The notes under the pieces were generated by a model that worked only from the letters and a program-made list of their open reading frames with translations, was not told the origin of the DNA and made no database searches. A stretch of DNA of 60,347 nt, from assembly GCA_002811675.1 (NCBI GenBank), contig PDIM01000013.1:91289-151635 (forward strand), read 5' to 3'. This stretch comes from Ichthyosporea sp. XGB-2017a. Taxonomy: Eukaryota; Opisthokonta; Ichthyosporea. This document shows, piece after piece, positions 47,978 through 57,687 of the stretch. Within the stretch, counting starts at the first letter, position 1. The number at the start of each line of letters is the position of its first letter. Position numbers and translations under genes: made by a program.

Positions 47978-48175
47978 ATGGAAACTTTGGGCGAAGTGGC
48001 AGCACTGCTAGCACGGGTCTTTGGGGCAATCTTTCTTGTACTGCTTTATATATTTCTCGGGTGGTATGTGGTATGGAAATTGTTTCTGTCGCGTGTTGGA
48101 TTTATAAGAGAGCTTCTTGGGGTAAAGGACAAGGAGGCGGAGAGGAACAAAAGGAGTATCCGTAAGAGAGATTGA
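47978..48175 (+). CDS. SMIM13: SMIM13-like small integral membrane protein
   Basis: This 65-residue protein starts METLGEV. It has one hydrophobic helix (VFGAIFLVLLYIFLGWYVVW) followed by KLFLSRVGFIRELLGVKD and a Lys/Arg tail. The end of the helix and the segment GWY-VW-LFLS---F-RELLG match the conserved core of metazoan SMIM13, whose function is not known. Its stop codon is only 29 nt before the ATG of the TFIIIC gene on the same strand and in another frame, so both probably lie on one transcript. A TTATTTCAG acceptor-like site lies 15 nt upstream. Confidence 0.75.
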   Translation: METLGEVAALLARVFGAIFLVLLYIFLGWYVVWKLFLSRVGFIRELLGVKDKEAERNKRSIRKRD

Positions 48176-48204
48176 AATCTAGGAAAAAAGAAGACTTTGG
48201 GAGT

Positions 48205-50729
48205 ATGGAGGGGCATAGAGGAACCAATCGGCAAATCAAGGAGTTCCATGAGGAGCTTGATAAGGCAAGGCCAAGGGGGAAAAAGGGACAAGGGAGGAGA
48301 AAGAAAGCCGAGCCAACCGCAGCTAATCGTCTTCGAATCGGCGCCGCAAATCTTGCATATTCTAGGTCAAATTATGATGAAGTGATTGAGATTTGTGAGC
48401 AGGTAATGGACGACCAGCCGGAATGCTCTGATCCGTATTACCTACTTGGGATGGTATATGATGACAAAGGGGACAAATACAGGTACATGGTCTACACCTC
48501 TCATGCACTCGATATCACGGGAGAGGTGAATGTAGATGCGAGAGCTGAACTGGGAGATATTGCCCTGGAACACGAACATTGGGTTTTGGCTGCACACAAT
48601 TTTTCCCGGGTTCTGAAGGAGGAGCCCAAGAATGTGGAGTTTCTTGACAAGCATATAGTGGCGTGTGAAAAGCTTGGGAAGGAGCAGAAGGTTATCGAGA
48701 ATTTGAAGAAAATATTGGAGCAGCGTCCAGACCATGCAAGCGCACTTAGAAGGTTGGCCATGCTTTATTATGAACGGAATGAAACTGAAAAGGGTGCCCA
48801 CTATATGACCCAGGTGATTGGTGATTCGTACGGGGACGCTTCGTATGACGATATCAATATTTTATGTGATATGTATGAAAAACAAAATCGCTTTCAAGAT
48901 GTATATAACGTCGTCAGCAAAAAGCTGGAAACCGAAGAAAAAGATCTTTCTTCAGAAGCTGATCTTCAAAATGTGCGTAAAGATATTGTTGGTAGATTGT
49001 GTGTTGCTAGCATTATGTTAGCTGGAGATGATAGAAGCAGCCAACCATTCGGAAATATATGCTCTTCTTCAATTGCGGTTATGCTGAATAGAAACTCTTC
49101 GCAGTCCGATGAGAGGCTTTACCGGGTAGCATTGGCACTTATTGCCATGGATAGCAACGATGATGCTGTAAAGATGTTGTTAAAAATTGAAAACAAGTCC
49201 CCCGATGTATTGAAAAGTTTGGCAGAGTGCTATTACAAATTAGATGAGTTGAAGCTTTCGTGTAAATTCTATGAAATGGCGTTGGAACATCTGTCAGATA
49301 ACAAATCTGTTCGTATTGGTCTATCAATTGTGTACCAGAGACTCAACCAGAGCCCTGCTAAATCCCGGCAACTTCTGGAAGGCTTGGGAGATGATGTTTC
49401 TTTTCAAGAGGGACTGGCAATGGCTGCTACGTCAACCAAAAATAACTACGCAAAGCTTCGGAAGGATTATCTGATTCAAACTAATTTAAATTTAAAAGCT
49501 TTAATTCACCTTTGCGAAATTGTGCTCGCTCAGGGGTGCTATGAAGAATACCTTGGCTTGAGCACGCAATTGCTACGGGCTTATTTTGCAATACGGTTGG
49601 TGAGAAAGACATTTCCGCCTAGAGATCTGAGCTCGGTGGGAGGCTTTTTTGATCCCGACAATTCTCAATTAAGCCTCGTTCGACAACTCAAGATAAATGA
49701 ATCGTGCATTAATATTGATTCTTATGAAATAATGATTGTTGAAAAGGCATTTGAAAACATTCGGCCTGGGAATTGGAAATCTTTGCTTGAAAACACGTGC
49801 AAGCTTCTACGAGTTGTTGAAAACTACACAATGATTTTTGAGTACCTTTGCTTTGTTATCCCTTTAAATCTTTTTGATGATTATGAATTTTGTGTGAAGC
49901 TCAAGTATATATTCGCGGATTGTTGCTATCAGTTGGGGCACTATAAATGTGGTTTTGAAGTGATGAGGAAATTGTTTTATTACGATGGCAATGTAAATCT
50001 AAAGAGCAACATACACTTTTGGGTGTTATTGAACAAATTCAGTTGTAGGGAGAGGGGTGCCTATAGGCAAGTGGGTCGGGCAATAATACGAACCTATCAG
50101 AAACGAGAAAAGGAGGCTACGGTCGAGGAAGGTGACAAATATTTGGCCTTTTTAGCAGGGAACAGTGCTCTAGAGAAAAAAAACTACAAGCGGAGCAAAG
50201 AAATTTACTTGAAGTATTTGAAGTTTTATTCTAACAAAGCCCTACCAAATCTTTGCATTAGTTTGAGCTATTTACACCTGACTACACAACGATCATGCGG
50301 TGAGCGACATAAATTGCTTGCGAAATGTCTTGTCTTTATTCTGCGATACTCATTTTTCCGCAAGGGCTATTTCCAGGAGATATATTTTAATCTTGGAAGG
50401 CTATTCCACTCGGTTCGATTGTTACCGCTTGCTATTTACTACTATAATCGGGCTCTAAACTCCCCTTCGGGTGCAAAAGTGAAACACGGAGAAAAGAAGG
50501 TAAGCTATAAATATATTTGATAGTTGTGGTGTGTGTGTTGCGTTGGAGTTGAAGAGCGGTGAACTAACGACCATTGTAAAAAAAGTACGCAAAGGCATTG
50601 GATGATCCAAACGCTAGTGATAATAGTGATATACGTAGGGAAATTGCTTTCAACCTGTCAGCAGTATATCGGGATACTGGACAACTAGCGTTGTTCCGCA
50701 ACATTCTCCTAAAATACTGCATAGTATAG
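48205..50729 (+). CDS. GTF3C3: TFIIIC subunit GTF3C3/Tfc4 (TPR protein)
   Basis: Two exons (48205-50499 and 50586-50729, phase 0) encode about 812 residues. It is a tetratricopeptide scaffold of the A-box-binding half of TFIIIC, which recruits TFIIIB for tRNA transcription. Visible: a basic N-terminus, then TPRs such as YYLLGMVYDDKGDKYRYM, LAAHNFSRVLKEEPKNVEFL, ALRRLAMLYYERNETEKGAH. The C-terminal half is more degenerate, with ERHKLLAKCLVFI and a final TPR spanning the intron (FNLSAVYRDTGQLALFRNIL). The length and the clustered N-terminal repeats fit Tfc4 (tau131). The ATG chosen is 29 nt after the micro-protein stop; a TTG that overlaps that stop is in frame but unlikely. The upstream AAATCTAG could act as an acceptor if trans-splicing occurs. 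Confidence 0.88.
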
Positions 50730-50901
50730 TGGTAGATTTATTCAATTAAGTAAAGTATGACGCTCATATCTCCTTTACATTGAAGTGCCATTTTTTCTAT
50801 GTTCATGTGTGAGAATTCTTGGTATTGTCTTTCAGACCTTCTTGTTTTATCTCATGATCGCCTTTGTCTTGCTTTCTAGAAAATAAATTTTGGAAAGAGT
50901 C

Positions 50902-53615
50902 TTAAGCCTTCACATCTTCGTCTTTCGTACTTTCGTCCTTATCGATATCTTCTTTTCGTTTTGCAGAAAGTATATTTTGAAAAAAGGTTTTAACTTTCTC
51001 GTCTTCGTCTTTCGTACTTTCGTCTTGGTGGTTATTGCTCTCACTTTCAGTGATCGATGGTTCAGAATTTTTCTTGATCGTTAGACCATCACTGTTTTTA
51101 CCTGATACTTCTGTTTCATGGCTTGATGATTTCTTTTCCCCTTCATTTTTCGTTTCAGAAGCAATGTCACCAACTTTCCTTTCCCCTACCTTATTCTCTT
51201 TTTCCTCTTCCAACCCCTCGTCTTTCCCTTCTTCACCATTTGGCCCAGTTTCCTCATCATCATCTAGCTCAATTTCCCCATCATCCCCCAGCTCCATTTC
51301 CTCCTCATCCCCCAGCTCTATTTCCTCCTCATCCCCTAGCTCCATTTCCTCCTCACCGCCGATCCACACTTCCTCCTCATCACCCAGCTCCATGTCCTCC
51401 TCACCGTCTGGCCACATTCCCTCTTCATCACTTTGATCCGTTTCGTCTTCCTCATCTTGATCCATTTGCTCCTCATTACCTAGCTCCACTCCCTGCTCGT
51501 CGTCAGGCCACATTTCATCTTCATCACTTTGCTCCAGTTCCTCTTCATTTCCGCTTTCGCGTTGGCCCGCTTCTCCATTTCGCTCTACCTCTTGAGTTAT
51601 GTCCAGGGAAGGCTGTGCGTTAGGGCTTTCAAAAGTAACTATACTTTTGTCTACAACATCTTCAGGTAATGCGATGCGTAATGCTGTGCTAGGAGCAGAC
51701 ATATAAACGTTTCCCTTAGCATCATAAGCTTTAAATTCGAAATTTAATTCACAGCCCTGGTTATCTAAGAGATAACCATTCGTAATAACAACGTTCACAG
51801 ATTTCTCATCATCCGATGGTACAAATTGAATATCATCAACAAGATCAGATGGCTCTTCTAAAAATATGGGAAAACTCAAGTCTAGATCTTCGAAATCTCT
51901 GCTTTTTGCAGCTGAATTACATGTTCGTTTTAAATTATATAGTTAAAATATAAACACCACATCCCTTCACCAGTCTGTCTTACGCAAACGTAAAGCTTAC
52001 CTTTCATTAAATCTTCAACAGATATAAATTTCGGGAGATGCAGCTGACCAACAACTATTTGAGTTTCATCGGCCAGAGTCAAGTTGGGATATGCCACCGG
52101 GCTGTCTTGGAACTTCCCACTAGATGCTTTACCTACCATGTCAAAACCAATAGCACGTAGCTTCTCTTCCAATTCAACCTCTAAACTATCACTCGTTTCT
52201 ACACAAGGTCCAAACTCCACACAAACATTCATTTTGACCAGAACAGACTTCTTTTCATCGTACCATACTCTCAGACCACTAATGGACAAATAACACAGAA
52301 TACATGTTTCAAAAACTTTAACAAAGCGCTCATAAGACCAAGATCTCCTATCTTTTTCATCATAAAAGCCACATACCTATAAGTCGCAAATACGTCAATG
52401 ACGAAGCTATCCGTCTCCTTATCCCACTCACTTTCAAGTAAAATATTTTCAGTTAAAGACTCAACTATAAGATCATTATCGACCGGGACATCTTCGTCAT
52501 GATAGGCTGGAAGTAGGAATAATAAAAGTGAAAACAAAATCAATCAATGTCATTAACATCAAACGGCAGGCAGAAAAAGAAGATGTTCCTAAATTACCTG
52601 TGCGTTGACTTGTCTGACGTGTAGTGGCGATGTACTTAGTGAAGAGCAAAATTTTTGCATACTTGTAGTCTTCTGCGGATGTCTCCGAAGTTAAGAGAGC
52701 AACATTTTCTTTCCCGTTTACCTTTCCTGGAGCTGCATATTCAATGTCTTCTATAATCTCAGGAAAAAAAGACTCTTCACTGTCAATGTAAGCCTTGAAT
52801 GGAGCAGAAAACCAGTTATTCCCTTTGTCCGTGGTCGCTTTGACAGTAAATCGCAGGTCCTGATCGTTTTCGAATCTATTATACAGTGAATTTTGTTCAG
52901 CATAAACAGCATACCAAGATCCAGATTCCTCTTCAAATGGCTCTACTCTGAGCCAATTTATCTCTGTTGGCTCTTTCTCCATGGACAAATCGTCGTAAAA
53001 TTTGAACTCGTTACTAATGTCCGAGTACTCATTGTCTTCGTGAGGTTTCCATTGTATTTCAGCAACAGGAAGCCATTCATCTTCTGAATCCTTATAGGCT
53101 GGGATTGAGGGTATGTCTTTATATGCTCCTTTAACTGCAGTTAAAAGGGGCGTCACAGACACTGCTTCTAATTCATCCATGCCGATTACCTCGACACGGA
53201 GGGAACCACTTTTAGGAAGCTGATCCCTCTTGCTAGTATACTTTACATGTAATACATTCCTGGAAGATTCGAGCATCTTTGATGCGCACTCTACTTTTAG
53301 AGACACTTTTAATGTTTCCTCCTTCAGAAGCCAGCAATTTCCATCTTCTTCTATGGACAAACGAGTTACATCCTCACCATGCTCCACAATGAGTTTCCCC
53401 ACATGAATGTAGCCGGAGTGGATGTCACCCAAGCGAATCACAGGCCGTCCCTCATAACGCACACCGGTATCTAGTGAGAACTGGGGATCATAGCCCCTTC
53501 GATGCCTCGCAGAGGAGAAGGATTTCAGTGAGTAGGCTGTAACATCGGAGGTAAACAAAGGACACACAATGCTAGCAAGCAAAACAAACGCTGTCGTTGC
53601 ATGCAGTGACCTCAT
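50902..53615 (-). CDS. Secreted or ER protein A with a long acidic repeat tail
   Basis: Four exons (53615-52598, 52506-52377, 52278-52001, 51911-50902; phases 1, 2, 1) give about 811 residues. A signal peptide is clear (LHATTAFVLLASIVCPLFTS, then a helix break). The next 600 residues are beta-rich with no recognised domain (RLGDIHSGYIHVGKLIV, WLPVAEIQWKP, TVKATTDKGNNWFSAPF). The last 250 residues are highly acidic: an ELGDEEEM octamer is repeated imperfectly, followed by Lys/Glu-rich sequence. There is no transmembrane helix, HDEL/KDEL tail or GPI-like end. It adjoins membrane protein B on the same strand, and both have a GY-VGELAI-like strand (HVGKLIV versus RVGELAIV), so they may be distant paralogues. 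Function unknown. Confidence 0.72.
51253..51410. repeat. Coding minisatellite, about 24-bp unit, acidic
   Basis: Within the last exon of gene A, units that encode ELGDEEEM or close variants are arrayed imperfectly (CCCAGCTCCATTTCCTC-type blocks on the plus strand). Repeat expansion explains the acidic tail. Confidence 0.7.
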
Positions 53616-53979
53616 GACGAAGGTTTATCTCTCAAAGGTAGAATGACTAACGGATTCTTTCTTCTTCAAGTATGCTACATAAAACCGCAAAACAGATTGA
53701 CGAAAAGAAAATATGACAACAAGAAAAATAGAAAATAAAGGAGAAAACAAGGCCATCCGACGAGGGAGACAAAGAACCTTTTTTCTTTATTTAAAACTTT
53801 GGCTTTTTTATTTACTTTAATTTCCTTTTTAGGACACATCTTGTCCATATTTGGGATGATCCCCACCCGATGTCTCTCGCCCTTGATGTCTCGAGAAATG
53901 GCCACGTGACAATTGAAAAGAAAAGATCCTGCATGGGTTGCCGATTACCACTACAGTGTAGACACTGTGGGAAAGGGAG
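53616..53979. promoter_or_regulatory. Upstream region of gene A
   Basis: Contains GCCACGTGAC at 53901-53910, identical to the site at 3989 and about 286 bp before the start of gene A. The region also holds the 3'UTR of gene B. No RNA gene is seen. Confidence 0.4.
53901..53910. promoter_or_regulatory. CACGTG E-box (GCCACGTGAC)
   Basis: Exact 10-mer copy of the site at 3989. It lies in the only intergenic space between genes A and B, both transcribed leftward. Function inferred from the core. Confidence 0.3.
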
Positions 53980-55413
53980 TTAACGAATGACTGGTCGAGC
54001 CAGGATAGAGAAGGAGAGGAAGACCATGAGGAAGGTGGCCAGGACAAGCCCTGGGAGAGAGTAGTAGTAAACAGTTGGGGAGATGTTATCAGCCTTAGAG
54101 TATAATTTTGTGCGTGGAGTGACGACCATGGGTGAAACAGTAGTCGGCAGACCTATAATTGGCTGTGCTTTTTTATCTTCTAGCGTTGAAACCCCATTGA
54201 CTATGTCACTATGTTGCTTTTGATTCGCAAGGATATCTGAAAATTCGTCTTCGGGACTTGTTGGGGGCTCTGGAGGCTTGAGAAAGACATCAGATTGTGG
54301 AACTACCAATAATTTGATTCCTATTGAGAAATATGTGTTTTCTTGGTTATCAAATCCCTCAATCTAGAGTAATTTGAAGAAAAAAATCTTTGTGAGGACT
54401 TTATACAGAACCAAATCCATTATGTAGCAATAGCAATACTCACCTCAACAGTGTTCAGCTGTTTGTATACATTTACTGATAAATCTCCATTCAAAACCTC
54501 CAAGAAATAACGAAAACGTCTCTTTCTTTCTTGCCAAAACTCCTCTCGTGTAATTTTAAAACTTTGCGAATCAGCCTGCTGAATTATGTTGAATGGGGAA
54601 TCTTCTCTCAGTTCGTCATATGATACTCCAACGATTGCCAGCTCCCCGACACGAACATAGCCTGCCATATCTGTCTGTTTATCGAATCCCACAACTTCTT
54701 TTCCCTTAAATTGCCCCTATAAGTGATGCATTAGTTATTAGCCGAAGGACAAATGGTTGTTAGTAAGAAAGAATGGATTCTTATGTGCACTAGAGTATTG
54801 ATCACCCAGAGGAAATATGATTAATGCGTACCTTCGTTGCGGTGACTCTATGCTCCAGAGATACTTTCATCATTTCTTCTATGGACGATACATATATTTC
54901 GACATCCATAGGGTCCTTTTTTGATCCTTCTCGAAATACAAGTATCCGAAGTGAAGCGCATAAGCTGGAAACCTTGTTGGGTTCATAACATTCCTTGGCT
55001 TTGGCATTTCTCATTTTCAAACTACTAGATAGATCATTTTCGACAATTTCAAAATCATCTGCATTATTTTCATGTATCTCAAATTTCAAAGAATCTAAAA
55101 GCACGTGATATGATTAGTAACACAACATGGATTACACAGCTTCATGACTATATTGTTCAAAGATTGGCTTACCTTGATACTGCTCATATTGTGTGCTTGC
55201 CCTTAAGAGGGCAAAAGGAACATACGCAGCAGAATCCACGTCTTGGGAATATACTGCCACATCTGTATTAAATCGTCTATAAAGAAACTTAACCTCAGCA
55301 GCTGAAGCCCACTTATCTGTACTTTGGATATCCGCCAATCCCTTTTGTACGACCCCTTCTAATGAGAAAAGTAACAATAACACAGAGCTACAAAAACGAA
55401 ATGTGTTCTTCAT
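53980..55413 (-). CDS. Type I membrane protein B, no recognised family
   Basis: Four exons (55413-55173, 55094-54832, 54716-54444, 54363-53980; phases 1, 0, 0) give about 386 residues. A signal peptide (FRFCSSVLLLLFSLEGVVQ) is followed by a lumenal or extracellular part rich in beta strands. A Pro/Glu-rich stalk (PPEPPTSPEDE) leads to a C-terminal helix (LPGLVLATFLMVFLSFSILA) with a four-residue cytosolic end. Recognisable internal strands are VYSQDVDSAAYVPFALLR and YVRVGELAIVGVSYDELRED. The intron phases differ from those of gene A (1, 2, 1), so any paralogy is old or apparent only. Function unknown. The start has no strong AG acceptor in the 40 nt before it that I can single out. Confidence 0.72.
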
Positions 55414-55924
55414 CTTTTATCTGGTGCTCAAATTCCCCATTTCCATGTAGACACTTCTTCCCTCCCTTGGACTGCTGATTAGCTTCAAGATAACAAAACT
55501 CTTTCCCGTCTTTAAAGCAAACAAAAATAAAACACAAAGGAAAAAGGAAAAAGCCCATTTGAACTTCACACCGGCCCATTAAAAATCCTGCCTATAAATG
55601 GAAAAAAAGAATTTCTTTTGAAAGAAAATTAGGTTTGTCCGGGCTTTGGGTTTGTTTCTATGACAACTTTTGTATGAGAGATTGGGTGTGCCAGAATTTG
55701 CTAAAGAATGCGAAGGAAAGCTCGTTGGAACCAAAATATTTTGAAACTTTCTTTTCCCTGTTTTTTTCGCGGTTTTTTTCTTTCTTTTTTCTTTTTTTTT
55801 TCTTTTTTTCAAACCTTGCTTGAATGGGCGGTGGTGCAGAATACAGAGAGGTGGATTGACTGGATGAAACTTACATATTTCTTTTTGTAGGCGGGTCTGG
55901 AGAGTTTGATTGTAAGACAAAGAG
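55414..55924. promoter_or_regulatory. Divergent upstream region, gene B / RasGAP
   Basis: Contains the shared motif at 55687 and a long T tract (55740-55820). The RasGAP leader ends TCTTTTTGTAG, 35 nt before its ATG. The short open frames here are low-complexity. Confidence 0.5.
55687..55701 (+). promoter_or_regulatory. Shared promoter motif TGTGCCAGAATTTGC
   Basis: Third copy of the TTGTGCCAGAATTT element. It is about 240 bp before the RasGAP start and 275 bp before gene B in the other direction. Confidence 0.45.
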
Positions 55925-57621
55925 ATGTCAAGAACGGGGAAGGTGGCCCATCACGAAGCTGAATGGGAAAAGAGGGATCATGACAGGTCTCTTTGGGTGT
56001 GCATGTTTGGGGCAGATATGATCTATCCCCTTAATCCGGTCCAAACTATGACTGAGATAACCTCTCGTGTGGAAGCGGTAAGTGTGTCCATTCCATTCTC
56101 ATCAACAAGTCAGACATGTCTAATATAGAATCCTCTTTAAAATCTGTTTCTGTGTTTTGCGCAATTGCGATTTTCTTTAGATTATCCTTGACATTCATTT
56201 TGGCTTGCCCTTCATTCTTATGGATGCAGTAGAAGATGAAGACCAGCTTCGACTGGGAAAATCTCTCGTGTTCGTGTTCCGTGTTCATGATCAGAACTTG
56301 GCTCTTTTGAAATATATTCTAGACTTTGAAACTGTTCGATCAGGTATGACATGATTTACTTAACGCCAGACTCTTCGCAATTTTAAAGCCCTAATCTTAT
56401 TCCGCTTTTCGTGTTTAGTTAATGTTTACAATTTGTTTATGCAAAGGGGGATTTCCGTGCATGTACTGAGAACTTATTTAAAACTAATTGGACTCCCTTA
56501 CATTTCTCATATCCTGCGCCCTTTAATGAGTGAAATCATTAAAAAGAAAGTAGTGCGTGATGTAAGTTTTTTGTTTAAATTAGAACCTTGTCAAAGAATT
56601 ATTGATTAATGAATAGTATGGTTTGACGGTTATTTTCTCAAAGGATGACAAAGAGGATGAGCTTATCACTCACCCTTTGAGGAACATCAATGTCTGGACA
56701 CTTTTAGAATCTTCCCAAAGAGCGCTGGACGCTGTTTTGATGACCACCGAGCACATTCCAGAGTAAGTGAGCTAAAATAATTTTCATTTGTTGACTAAAA
56801 AGATAATTGCCGATTAATCTTATTGACTTTGACTTCAGTGAACTGTTCATTATTTGTTCGTACTTCCGTCACGTTTGTGGGGAGCGGTATCCTTCAGAGA
56901 CTCACTATCCAGTGGTGGGAACTGTTTTCTTTACCCATTTCGTATGTCGCGCTATTTGTCAGCCATATGAATACGGTCTTATTGATGGTAAAGTAACCGG
57001 CTATTGGTTCTGCATAAAGAGCTTTTGAGGGAAATAACTGTAGTGACATGTGGTTTTCTTTGTGTGCTTTAGAGGAGCCTACTAGGGATCAAGAACGCCT
57101 TTTCCTTCTCATTGGGAAAGCTATTAGAAAAGTAGCAAGAACGGAGATATATGACGATGATGATCTTTCGGCAATGAATGTGTTTATCGACAGTAATGTG
57201 AAGCAAGTTCAGAGTTTTCTGGACACTATATCGGTATGTACACTTTTTTTTCGAACTCATATCTCACTTGGCCTGTTATACTGATAAATTTTGCTCCTTA
57301 GTCAAACCAAGTAAACCCCAACAGAAAGTCAACTTCGCTCTACTTCAAGAAAATGACTGTTCCCAATCACGTCCTCTTCACTTCACTCGACTTTATTCAT
57401 TCAAATATACTAAAAAGCAGCATCAAAATCGATAACATTATTCACGAAAATAGTGATCTGATTGAAATCAAGGTAGCGTATTAAATTTTCCACACGAAAG
57501 TGAAAGCAGAGCTTTTTGATTAACAAATTATTTTCTGTATCTTTTTTTTATTCAAACGCACATAAATACACAACAGAGACTCAGAAAATGCCTCAAATAC
57601 TTACATAAGGATCTCTCTTAG
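55925..57621 (+). CDS. RasGAP-domain protein
   Basis: Eight exons (55925-56077, 56181-56343, 56419-56561, 56644-56762, 56839-56987, 57073-57233, 57302-57472, 57577-57621) all with consistent phase give about 367 residues. The fold matches the catalytic RasGAP domain. LTYLKLIGLPYISHIL-type N-terminal helices are followed by SYFRHVCGERYPSETHYPVV, the FLR-like FFTHFVCRAICQP..YGLID, and LLIGKAIRKVAR. The finger arginine of canonical GAPs would lie near the N-terminal helices; RGISVHVLRTYLK contains candidates but I cannot place it. Such proteins stimulate Ras GTP hydrolysis, but inactive relatives exist. It is short for the family, with no C2 or PH domain visible. The gene converges with kinesin-2, only 66 bp between stop codons. 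Confidence 0.85.
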
Positions 57622-57687
57622 AATTGGGAAATCCTTTACCGTCAGTCCCACTTTTTTAGCAATAGCAGCAATAAATTATTCTGCATT

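Noticed and set aside
48172-48204. TTG start of GTF3C3 overlapping the micro-protein stop
   Set aside because: It is an alternative initiation codon in a eukaryote; the ATG at 48205 is available and adequate.
50902-53615. Calreticulin- or calsequestrin-like call for gene A
   Set aside because: Acidic tail and signal peptide alone suggest it, but no family motif or ER-retention signal is present.
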